Assembly: GCF_003368535.1 (NCBI RefSeq)
Contig: NZ_QSLN01000001.1
Coordinates: forward strand, 1-64,000
Source: Ammonifex thiophilus
GTDB taxonomy: Bacteria > Bacillota > Desulfotomaculia > Desulfotomaculales > Ammonificaceae
DNA length: 64,000 nucleotides
Reading direction: 5' to 3'
Shown one piece after another: positions 53,227 to 64,000 of the stretch. The notes under the pieces are model-generated. The model was not told the origin of the DNA. It did not search any database and was given only the letters and a program-made list of their open reading frames with translations. The position numbers were made by a program, and so were the translations under genes. Position 1 is the stretch's first letter. Each line of letters begins with the position of its first letter.

Positions 53227-54090
53227 TTATACGCCGATAGCTTTGCCAGAGCTACCGAAAATGCGCATCTTCTCGCGGATTACCTCCGTGGCCGCCTCGC
53301 GCGCCGGCCCCAGGATCTTGCGCGGGTCGATCTCGTCCGGGTTGGCCGCCAGCACCTCCCGCATCCGCTTGACGAAAGCGATGCGGATGTCGGTGTCGAT
53401 GTTGATCTTACGGATGCCCCGCTTTATGGCCTCCCTTATGTCCTCCGCCGGGACGCCCGAGGAGCCGTGCAGCACCAGGGGCACCTTCACCTTGGCCGCT
53501 ATCTGGCTTAGCCGCTCGAAGTCGAGCTTGGGCTCCCAGCGGTAAGGGCCGTGGGCGGTGCCGATGGCCACCGCCAGAGCATCCACCCCGGTCTGCTCCA
53601 CGAAGTAGGCCGCCTCGTCGGGGTCGGTGAAGAAGGCCTCTCGCTCCGCCACCGAGATATCGTCCTCGGTACCCCCTATGCGGCCGAGCTCCGCCTCCAC
53701 CGAAGCCCCTACCGCCCTGGCCGCCTTGACCACTTCTTTGGTGAGGGCAATGTTCTCCTCCAGGGGAAGGCGCGAGGCATCGATCATCACCGAGGAAAAG
53801 CCAGCGGCCAGACACCTTATCACCTGCTCATAGCTCGTGCCGTGGTCCAGGTGCAGGACCACCGGGACGGTAGCGGAGGCCAGAGCCGTTTTGGCCATGG
53901 CCGCTATGTAGTCCAGGCCCGCGTACTTGATGGCCCCCTGGCTGGCCTGGATGATCACCGGCGACCTCTCCGCCTCGGCCGCCGCCATAATGGCCTGCAA
54001 AATCTCCATATTGTTGCAGTTAAAAGCGCCCACCGCGTATCCTCCCGCCGCAGCCGCGCCCAACACTTCCCGCAGAGTGACCAGCGGCAA
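53227..54090 (-). CDS. fba: Class II fructose-bisphosphate aldolase
   Basis: 287 residues from TTG at 54090 (GGGGAGG 8 nt upstream; homologues begin MPLVTL). Zinc-dependent: HLDHGTSYE, EAELGRIGGTED, GTAHGPY and LHGSSGVP carry the metal ligands and active site. It interconverts fructose 1,6-bisphosphate and triose phosphates. Confidence 0.96.
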   Translation of the reverse strand: MPLVTLREVLGAAAAGGYAVGAFNCNNMEILQAIMAAAEAERSPVIIQASQGAIKYAGLDYIAAMAKTALASATVPVVLHLDHGTSYEQVIRCLAAGFSSVMIDASRLPLEENIALTKEVVKAARAVGASVEAELGRIGGTEDDISVAEREAFFTDPDEAAYFVEQTGVDALAVAIGTAHGPYRWEPKLDFERLSQIAAKVKVPLVLHGSSGVPAEDIREAIKRGIRKINIDTDIRIAFVKRMREVLAANPDEIDPRKILGPAREAATEVIREKMRIFGSSGKAIGV

Positions 54091-54123
54091 GAAAACCACC
54101 TCCCCGGAAATCCTACTCGGCTT

Positions 54124-54795
54124 TTATTTTCTCCGCTTCGCTCCTTTTTTCCGCCGCGCCAGGGAGGTGGTCTCCACCCGCCCCGACCGGGAAAGCAGGA
54201 GATGCCCCGCCTCCTCTAGAGCCTGAAGATCGGACTGGCTCCGCGCCGGCACCGCCAGCTTACGTCCACAGGCCCGGCAGCGCAAAACCAGCCGGTCGGG
54301 AAGGATCTCCACCTCCACCTCATCACGCCCGCAGGGGCAATAGATCCCTCCCTCTTCCGCCAGCTCCTCTACCTGGTAGAGGACCTCGAACATCACCTCC
54401 GGGTTGACAAAATAGTCGGCTCCGCCCAGCTCCTCTATGAGCGCCTCCAGTTCCTCCCGCACGGTGCGCGAGAGGTGTCGTATCTTCTCGTAGGGGCCGA
54501 TGTACCCGATTTCCAGCCCCGTTTGGGAGCAGAAAAGGCGGGTAACCTCCGAGCTGCCCCAGATCTTCTTGCCTTTCAGCCGGAAGGAGTGTGGGTAGTC
54601 GCAGTAAGGGCAGTGGACCTCCACCGTGTAGCTCACCCGGTCCCGTGTCGAAATCCTGGCCTTCTCCTCCCCGCAGGAGCAGAGGAGACGCAGCGGCCGC
54701 TCGGGGGTGACGGCGAAGCGGGAAAGGGGAGAAAGGTCCTCGCGGGAACAGAAGGAACAGGACAAAAGGAAGTAAGTATCGGTGCGCACAACCAT
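54124..54795 (-). CDS. CpXC-domain-like zinc protein of unknown function
   Basis: 223 residues with several cysteine pairs (SCSFCS, CSCG, CPYC, CPCG, CRACGR). The N-terminal portion resembles CpXC-type zinc domains. It lies between fba and the Spo0F-like regulator gene, where Bacillus has nothing. No catalytic motif is visible. Confidence 0.7.
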   Translation of the reverse strand: MVVRTDTYFLLSCSFCSREDLSPLSRFAVTPERPLRLLCSCGEEKARISTRDRVSYTVEVHCPYCDYPHSFRLKGKKIWGSSEVTRLFCSQTGLEIGYIGPYEKIRHLSRTVREELEALIEELGGADYFVNPEVMFEVLYQVEELAEEGGIYCPCGRDEVEVEILPDRLVLRCRACGRKLAVPARSQSDLQALEEAGHLLLSRSGRVETTSLARRKKGAKRRK

Positions 54796-54883
54796 AGTTC
54801 AGAGCCTCCCAGATCGGTCAAGGGTGAACCGCCGAGCTAAATTCGGCTTAATTATTTCGCTACGACCGGCACAATTCCTGCAC

Positions 54884-55213
54884 TCAAATACCGGAAAGTT
54901 TGCTTCGGACCAGCTTTCTTAGCTTGTCCAGGTCGAAGGGTTTAAGCAGCACCTCCACCCCTAGCCCCTGCGCCGCCTCCTCGTCCCCGGTCATGACCAC
55001 CACCGGAACCTTCCCCCGCAAACGGGCCAGGAGCTCCTCCCCGCCGGAGCAGCGCAGGTCGAGCAGCACCAGATCCGGCCGCTCCTGGGAGATCAGCTCC
55101 CAAGCCTCTTCCCCGCCGGCCGCCTCGGCCACCCGCCAGCCGGAAGCGCTCAGGGCCTCCCGCACCACCAGCCGCACCAGCGGCTCGTCGTCGATCACCA
55201 GCACGTAGCTCAA
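54884..55213 (-). CDS. spo0F: Spo0F-like single-domain response regulator
   Basis: 109 residues, a receiver domain only. Acidic pair Asp8-Asp9, phospho-acceptor Asp52 (ERPDLVLLD), Thr75 and Lys91 (KPFD) are all present. The segments ERPDLVLLD and KPFD match B. subtilis Spo0F closely, and the gene is in the spo0F position between pyrG and fba. The loop after Asp52 is about five residues shorter and lacks the usual PGMDG. Start TTG at 55213. Spo0F relays phosphate from sporulation kinases to Spo0B/Spo0A; this role is inferred. Confidence 0.8.
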   Translation of the reverse strand: MSYVLVIDDEPLVRLVVREALSASGWRVAEAAGGEEAWELISQERPDLVLLDLRCSGGEELLARLRGKVPVVVMTGDEEAAQGLGVEVLLKPFDLDKLRKLVRSKLSGI

Positions 55214-55216
55214 GGC

Positions 55217-55830
55217 CTACTTCAATCCTCCTAAACCCGCAGCCGCTATCAACCCCACCACGACCGCGAAGAGGAGGGCTAGAAACACGGTGGCGAGTAT
55301 AGGAATCAGCACCAGCAGAACCGCCTGTCCCGTAGCCAGCTCGTGCTCCTCTCGCAGCCCCGCCGCCAGGAGCACCAGCATCCACACGGCCACCGCCAGG
55401 CCGGCCACCAGCCCCACGCTCGCCACCACCGGCTCGGCAACCTTGGCCAGAACCAGCAGCACGTTGAGGGGCACCAGGAAAAGCTGAGGAGTCACCGCCA
55501 GGGCGCACACCGAGAGGACACCGAGGGGCTCCCCCCGCCCGCCCATGAGATGACCGGCCAGGTAAAAGAAAGCGGCCTGCAGAAACCAGAGGACCAAGGC
55601 CACGGGCACGGCCACCAGGAAGAAAACGACCAAACCCGTGGAGGCGGGGAGCTCGGCCGCAGGAGGGGTGCGCAAGGTGAAGAACTCGGAAAGCCCGTTC
55701 ACCAGGATGACCAGAAGATAAAGCGAGAAGGCGGACTTGAAGCTGCGCCGAACCTCCCAACGTCTTAGCGTCTGAAAGGGAGAGAAGAGCATGCCCGGGA
55801 GGAGCTCCAGGATGCCCACCGGTTTTTCGG

Positions 55831-55834
<4 letters not shown>
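55217..55834 (-). CDS. Yip1-domain membrane protein
   Basis: 205 residues with five or six membrane helices and the Yip1-like N-terminus (GILELLPGMLFSPFQTLRRW). Function unknown in bacteria. Start TTG at 55834, TTGA overlap with sppA. Confidence 0.8.
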
Positions 55835-60043
<4,209 letters not shown>

Positions 60044-60044
60044 T

Positions 60045-60473
60045 CTATCCTGCCTCCCTTACGGTGATGCGCAGCACCTGGAAACCCAAGGACTGGTAGG
60101 CCAGTAGCAATTCATATTCTAGGTTAATGTGCCCGCCGGTGGCTGTCAAGCTGACTTCCACCCGGCTGGTCCGGACCTCGCAGGGCATGCGGCCGAAGGG
60201 GGTGGCGTACTCTCCCCGGTCTACCTTCCCCTCCTCGAAGACCTGCTTCTGGCTCACGCTGCCCATGCGGTTGAGGGTAACCCGCCCGGGCTCGAGCTTC
60301 AAGGCGGTGGTGGTCCCCTCCATCCCCGCCAACTCCGACTCCTGGTATACCAGATAGTACGCCTCTCCCCGCCGGTAAAGCCTCCCCTGGGTCTCAAAGA
60401 CAATAGTTTCCCGCTCGCCGGTATCGTCCGTGCGCGTACCCTCTACCTTGATCCACACTTCCACGCCCTTCAC
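60045..60473 (-). CDS. DUF1934 beta-barrel protein (YwiB-like)
   Basis: 142 residues, a calycin-like beta-barrel (DUF1934). In B. subtilis ywiB also precedes argS. Start GTG at 60473, overlapping the aminotransferase stop. Function unknown. Confidence 0.9.
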   Translation of the reverse strand: MKGVEVWIKVEGTRTDDTGERETIVFETQGRLYRRGEAYYLVYQESELAGMEGTTTALKLEPGRVTLNRMGSVSQKQVFEEGKVDRGEYATPFGRMPCEVRTSRVEVSLTATGGHINLEYELLLAYQSLGFQVLRITVREAG

Positions 60474-61675
60474 TTGCCCAGAACCACCACCGAGGGGCGC
60501 CCTTTTACCCCGTGCCGCCGGAGAAACTCCTTCATGCGGCGGAAGGCCTCCGTGAGATCCTTCACCGAGGCGGCGAAGGAGCAGCGGATGTGCCCCCGGC
60601 CGGAGGGGCCGAAGGCCGTGCCCGGCACCACCGCCACCTTTTCCTCCAGAAGTAGTTTTTCACAAAACTCCTCTTCGCTCAGCCCCGTCCCCCCCACGTA
60701 GGGGAAGGCGTAGAAGGCGCCTTTAGGCTCGGGGCAGGGGAGCCCCATCTCCTTGAAGGCGTTCACCACCAGGCGACGGCGGTAGGCGTACTGGGCCACC
60801 ATCTGCCGCATGTCCTCCAGGCCGTTTTTGAGCGCCTCCAGGGCGGCCATCTGGGCAGTTATGGGGGCGCAGAGCATGGTGTACTGGTGGATCTTGGTCA
60901 TGGCCCCGATAAAGGTCTCGTTTCCGGCAGCATACCCCAGGCGCCAGCCGGTCATGGCAAAGGCCTTGGAGAACCCCTGGAGCACCACGGTGCGCTCCCT
61001 CATGCCGGGGAGGGAAGCAATGGAGACGTGCTCCCCCTCGTAAGTGAGCTGGGCGTAGATCTCGTCCGAGATGACCAGGAGGTCGCGTGCTTTGACCACC
61101 TCGGCTATCTCCCCCAGCTCCCGCCGGTTCAGCACCGCCCCGGTGGGGTTGTTGGGGTAGGCCAGCAGGAGCACTTTGGTACGGGGAGTCGCGGCCTTCT
61201 CCACCTGCTCGGCGGTGATCTTGAACCCCTCCTCCATGCGGGTGGGCAGCAGGACCGGCACCCCCCCGGCCAGCACGGTGCAGGGGACGTAGGAAACGTA
61301 GGCCGGGTCGGGGATAAGCACCTCGTCCCCGGGCTTGAGCAAAGCCCGCAGGGCCAGGTCCAGGGCCTCGCTCACCCCCACGGTGACCAGGATCTCTTTT
61401 TCCGGGTCGTAGCGGAGCTTGAAGGCGTCCTCCAGGTAGCGCGCGATGGCCACCCGCAGCTCTTTCATCCCCCGGTTGGAGGTGTACATGGTGTAGCCCC
61501 GCTCCAGGGCGTAGATGCAAGCTTCCCTTATGCGCCAGGGGGTGACAAAGTCGGGCTCCCCCACGCCCAAGGAGATAACCCCCGTCATCTCTGCCGCCAG
61601 GTCGAAGAAGCGGCGGATGCCCGAAGGGGGAAGGGAAGCCACCTGGGGATTCAAGTACTCTTCCCAGCTCTTCAT
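60470..61675 (-). CDS. Class I/II aminotransferase (aspartate/aromatic family)
   Basis: 401 residues, fold type I PLP enzyme. Schiff-base lysine in GFSKAFAMTGWRLGY, the substrate loop YPNNPTGAVL and the conserved Arg in HIRCSFAAS. The exact amino acid is not evident (aspartate, aromatic or alanine types are possible). Overlaps lrp by ATGA. Confidence 0.9.
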   Translation of the reverse strand: MKSWEEYLNPQVASLPPSGIRRFFDLAAEMTGVISLGVGEPDFVTPWRIREACIYALERGYTMYTSNRGMKELRVAIARYLEDAFKLRYDPEKEILVTVGVSEALDLALRALLKPGDEVLIPDPAYVSYVPCTVLAGGVPVLLPTRMEEGFKITAEQVEKAATPRTKVLLLAYPNNPTGAVLNRRELGEIAEVVKARDLLVISDEIYAQLTYEGEHVSIASLPGMRERTVVLQGFSKAFAMTGWRLGYAAGNETFIGAMTKIHQYTMLCAPITAQMAALEALKNGLEDMRQMVAQYAYRRRLVVNAFKEMGLPCPEPKGAFYAFPYVGGTGLSEEEFCEKLLLEEKVAVVPGTAFGPSGRGHIRCSFAASVKDLTEAFRRMKEFLRRHGVKGRPSVVVLGK

Positions 61676-62172
61676 GGCGACACCACCAGCCTCTGCGCCT
61701 CCTCGACGTCCTCTACCAGCTCCCCGTCGATCTTGTAGGGCTTCAGCATGAAGTGGGTGGTGGTGCTGACCACGCCCTCCATGGGAGCCAGCCGGGTGGC
61801 CACGAAGGAGGCTACCTCCTCGAGCCGCCGCCCCTCCACTTCTACCGCCAAGTCGTAGGCGCCGGAGACCAGACGTATGTTCTTCACCTCCGGGAAGCGC
61901 GCTATGCGCTTCGCCACCGCGTCAAAACCCACTTCCCGCTGCGGGGTCACCTTCACCTCGATAAAAGCGGTCACCTTCTCTTCCCCCACCTTCCGCCAAT
62001 CGATGAGGGCCCGGTAGCCCAGGATCACCCGCCGCCGCTCCAGATCCTCTATAAGGGAAGAGACCTCCTGTGGAGAAAGGTCCAGCATGGCGGCGAGCTC
62101 CTCCACCGAGTAGCGGGCGTTCCGGCTCAAAAGCCGCAAAAGCTCCTTCTCCTTTTCCACCTGCCCAAGCAC
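61672..62172 (-). CDS. Lrp/AsnC-family transcription regulator
   Basis: 166 residues. N-terminal winged helix (YSVEELAAMLDLSPQEVSSL) and C-terminal RAM ligand domain (VTAFIEVKVTPQREVGFDAV). GTG at 62172 or 62160 are both possible. First gene of the T-box-led operon and coupled to the aminotransferase gene. Confidence 0.9.
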   Translation of the reverse strand: MLGQVEKEKELLRLLSRNARYSVEELAAMLDLSPQEVSSLIEDLERRRVILGYRALIDWRKVGEEKVTAFIEVKVTPQREVGFDAVAKRIARFPEVKNIRLVSGAYDLAVEVEGRRLEEVASFVATRLAPMEGVVSTTTHFMLKPYKIDGELVEDVEEAQRLVVSP

Positions 62173-62186
62173 CCCCTTGAATTAAA

Positions 62187-62220
62187 GGCAAAAACCCCGT
62201 CCCAAAGCTTAAGGACGGGG
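62187..62220 (-). terminator. Terminator hairpin of the T-box leader
   Basis: CCCCGTCC, loop, GGGACGGGG then GTTTTTGCC on the minus strand; alternative to the T-box antiterminator. Confidence 0.85.
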
Positions 62221-62461
62221 CGAAAGTCCCGCGGTACCACCTTAATTGACGCCGAGAGGAGTCCCCCGACGCCCCCTCTTTGCCCGGTAACGGCGGGCTT
62301 CCGGGAAAGCCTACTCGGGCCTCCTTCCCCTTTCGACCTCCAGCTCCAGGGTGGCCGGAACGGGCGCTTGGCCGCCGGGCTTCCACCTTCCCCCAGCTCG
62401 CTGGGGCTGCCTTCCCGCTCCTCTTCCCCTTCCTCGCCTTTGTAGCACTATATGCAGGCTT
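62187..62461 (-). promoter_or_regulatory. T-box leader upstream of lrp-aminotransferase-argS operon
   Basis: In minus-strand RNA the canonical T-box sequence AAGGTGGTACCGCGGGA lies at 62243-62227. It is followed by a terminator (stem 62220-62195, then TTTTT). Stem I with the typical AGCGAG loop and GGTGGAAGCCC is visible near 62370, and GAGTAGG near 62305. Uncharged tRNA binding would favour the antiterminator. I cannot read the specifier codon with certainty. Confidence 0.92.
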
Positions 62462-62468
62462 AGCCTAA

Positions 62469-62498
62469 TTAGTAGCACACCCGGCAGCCTCCGGTCAA
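62469..62498 (-). promoter_or_regulatory. Promoter of the T-box-led operon
   Basis: TTGACC, 18 nt, TACTAA on the minus strand, just ahead of the leader RNA and overlapping the end of the tolC-like gene. Confidence 0.65.
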
Positions 62499-63613
62499 GT
62501 ACCGTTCACCACCGGGCGGCCGGTGAGGTAGTTCCACCCGGCCAGGGCCGCGGCGTGCTGGCAGTAGAGGTTCTCCAGCTTGGCGCGCGCCTCGGCCAGG
62601 GCAGTCTCGGCCTTGTCCACCTCCAGCTTTATGGCCACGCCCGCCTCGTAGCGGATCTTGGCCAGCCTCGCCGCCTCCTCCGCCGCCTTCACCTGGGCCT
62701 CCTGAGCCTGAATCTGCTCCTCTAAACTCCGGATCTGCCGGTAGGTGGTGTGCACCTTTTCCTTTAGGACGTCCTGGGCGGCATAAAGCTGCTGCTCGCT
62801 CGCGGCCAGGTCGGCGGTGGCGATATTGTACTTGAGGTATTTGCCAGTGGCGTAGGGATAATCGACGTTCCAGCGGGCGATGTCCACATTCTTACGCAGG
62901 GCAAAAATGCTGGCCGAACTCTCCAGCGCCCGCGATACTTCGGCGTCCAGGCTCTCCACCTTCAAGTTCTCCGTGGGTGGGCGGGTGGTTAGCACCGGAC
63001 GGCTGTCGGAGGGAAGCCCTATCAAGCGGTTCAAAACCACGTAAGCCTTGCCCAGAGCCTCTTTGGCCGCCGCCAGCCCCTTGGACGCCGCCTGGGCATC
63101 GGCCTCGGGCTTGGCCAGATCGAAGTTGGTGGCCGTGCCGGCCCAGTAAGCGGCCCGCGCCACCGAAAGCGCCCTCTCAGCCAGCTCCAGCTGCCTCTTA
63201 GCCTGCTCGTAAGCGGTCTGAGCCGCCAGCACATCGTAGTAAGCCTGCGCCACCTGCACAGCCAAGTACTGCTTTTTATCTTCCAGGTTTTTCTTGGCCA
63301 TCTGCCAGGCGGCATCGGTCGAGAGCAGGGCCACCCACGCCATGTCGGCGTACGGCACCACGTTAGGGCCAGCGGCGGGAATGTAGCTCATTTTCTCCAC
63401 CACGTCGGCCGCGTCCTTGCGCTGCTCCCACCACTTGTCCACTTCGGCCTGGGCGGCGCGGATATCGGGAGAGTTCTGCCAGGCAAGCTGCACCGCCTCG
63501 GCTAGGCTCAAGCTCATCTGGGAGCTTTCGGCACCCCAGGCCAGAAAGGGCGCGAGAAGAGAACTGACGAGCAGGAGCAGGGTTCCCAGGGCGGTTAATC
63601 GCCAGCGCCGCAT
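62495..63613 (-). CDS. TolC-family outer-membrane efflux protein
   Basis: 372 residues. Signal peptide (LTALGTLLLLVSSLLAPFLAWG), then two repeated long coiled-coil units with the OEP pattern (LSLAEAVQLAWQNSPDIRAA; QVKAAEEAARLAKIRYEAGV). TolC-family proteins form outer-membrane channels in diderms. Shorter than E. coli TolC by about 100 residues. Promoter and terminator upstream. Its partner could be the adaptor at 19-20 kb. Confidence 0.85.
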   Translation of the reverse strand: MRRWRLTALGTLLLLVSSLLAPFLAWGAESSQMSLSLAEAVQLAWQNSPDIRAAQAEVDKWWEQRKDAADVVEKMSYIPAAGPNVVPYADMAWVALLSTDAAWQMAKKNLEDKKQYLAVQVAQAYYDVLAAQTAYEQAKRQLELAERALSVARAAYWAGTATNFDLAKPEADAQAASKGLAAAKEALGKAYVVLNRLIGLPSDSRPVLTTRPPTENLKVESLDAEVSRALESSASIFALRKNVDIARWNVDYPYATGKYLKYNIATADLAASEQQLYAAQDVLKEKVHTTYRQIRSLEEQIQAQEAQVKAAEEAARLAKIRYEAGVAIKLEVDKAETALAEARAKLENLYCQHAAALAGWNYLTGRPVVNGT

Positions 63614-63659
63614 AGGGAAGCCTCTACCTCCTCCGGTTAGTTAGTTAACCTTTTTAAGG

Positions 63660-63688
63660 ATCATAACACGGTCCAGGATCAATGGCAA
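63660..63688 (-). promoter_or_regulatory. Sigma-A promoter of the TolC-like gene
   Basis: TTGCCA, 17 nt, TATGAT, 47 nt upstream of the start on the minus strand. Confidence 0.65.
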
Positions 63689-63714
63689 GGAAAATCGTCG
63701 CCAACTAATAAAAC

Positions 63715-63742
63715 AAGGCCCCGGGAAGGCTCCCGGGGCCTT
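63715..63742 (-). terminator. Terminator after the right-edge gene
   Basis: Minus strand: AAGGCCCCGGGA, GCC loop, TTCCCGGGGCCTT then GTTTTATT, 15 nt after the stop. Confidence 0.85.
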
Positions 63743-63756
63743 GCTGGCTTAGACCC

Positions 63757-64000
63757 TTACTGCGTGCGGAGCACGATCACCTGCTGGTTCTGGGCGTCCC
63801 ACTCGACCTGGCAGCCAAGCGCCACACTCAGCCACCGGACCGGCAGGAAGAAGCGCCCGTCCTTGATCACCGCCTTGGCGTCCATGGCGATCTGGGTGCC
63901 GTTGACCACCAGGATGTTGGAGTCGGCGGTCACCTGGACCACCCGGTCGCCCTTCATGAAGGTGGCGGTCCGGGTCTCAGGGTTCCACAGGATGTTCTCC
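63757..64000 (-). CDS. Copper-amine-oxidase N-terminal (stalk) domain protein, C-terminal part
   Basis: At least 81 residues are visible; the gene begins beyond the right edge. The repeat pattern (DAKAVIKDGRFFLPVRWLSV, then ALGCQVEWDAQNQQVIV) is that of the copper amine oxidase N-terminal/stalk domain used in many clostridial surface proteins. These domains occur without any oxidase and are probably structural. The frame is open to the edge. Confidence 0.85.
   Translation of the reverse strand, partial: ENILWNPETRTATFMKGDRVVQVTADSNILVVNGTQIAMDAKAVIKDGRFFLPVRWLSVALGCQVEWDAQNQQVIVLRTQ

Noticed and set aside
62280-62725. Plus-strand frames of 62-124 codons over the T-box region
   Set aside because: They are shadows of the T-box leader and the tolC-like gene and lack start signals.

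Overview
The window is about 60% G+C and looks like the chromosome of an endospore-forming, probably anaerobic and thermophilic Firmicute of the Moorella/Ammonifex/Desulfotomaculum kind. That placement is inferred from gene content and gene order; no rRNA is present. Sporulation genes include an alpha/beta SASP, gpr, ylbJ, spoIID, spoIIID and a Spo0F-like regulator. Gene order from about 31 to 62 kb follows Bacillus subtilis: ywiB-argS-pyrG-spo0F-fba-fsa-rho-rpmE-prfA-prmC-ywlC-mntP-ywlE-rpiB-glyA-mnaA-atp-spoIID-spoIIID. GTG and TTG starts with good Shine-Dalgarno sequences are common, so several starts here differ from the longest ORF.

Region by region. 0-7 kb: edge of an unknown gene behind an RBS-masking hairpin, a chemoreceptor with a sigma-D-like promoter, an MrfA-type helicase, RecG and a SASP. 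7-11 kb: gpr with a sigma-F-like promoter, then rsmD-coaD-coiled-coil gene-ylbJ and tRNA-Val(GAC). 11-17 kb: surface polysaccharide genes (two glycosyltransferases, O-antigen-ligase-like protein, TagA/WecG, CsaB). 17-21 kb: a MarR-controlled drug efflux operon with two adaptors and an MFS pump. 21-26 kb: an orphan ctaB, a cysteine-rich protein, and a tightly coupled lipid-linked-sugar operon that contains a probable undescribed selenoprotein. 26-32 kb: ECF sigma/anti-sigma pair, a giant SLH-anchored subtilase, spoIIID, spoIID. 32-40 kb: complete F1Fo ATP synthase operon. 40-54 kb: housekeeping operons for translation, one-carbon and nucleotide metabolism. 54-62 kb: a T-box-led operon Lrp-aminotransferase-DUF1934-argS-pyrG-sppA-Yip1-Spo0F-like. 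62-64 kb: a TolC-like protein and the edge of a copper-amine-oxidase-N domain protein.

Functional links. WecB (UDP-ManNAc supply), TagA (ManNAc transfer), CsaB (pyruvylation) and the SLH protease fit one scheme for non-covalent wall anchoring of SLH proteins. The sigma factor, the anti-sigma factor and a near-perfect sigma-E-type promoter form an autoregulated envelope-stress unit. The TolC-like protein and the long-hairpin adaptor would suit a tripartite pump, which is unexpected in a monoderm spore former.

The most notable find is the coupled gene at 24295-24639. An in-frame UGA at codon 19 is followed 18 nt later by a perfect 7-bp hairpin with a UGGU loop, as expected of a bacterial SECIS, in a YuzD/thioredoxin-fold-like protein.
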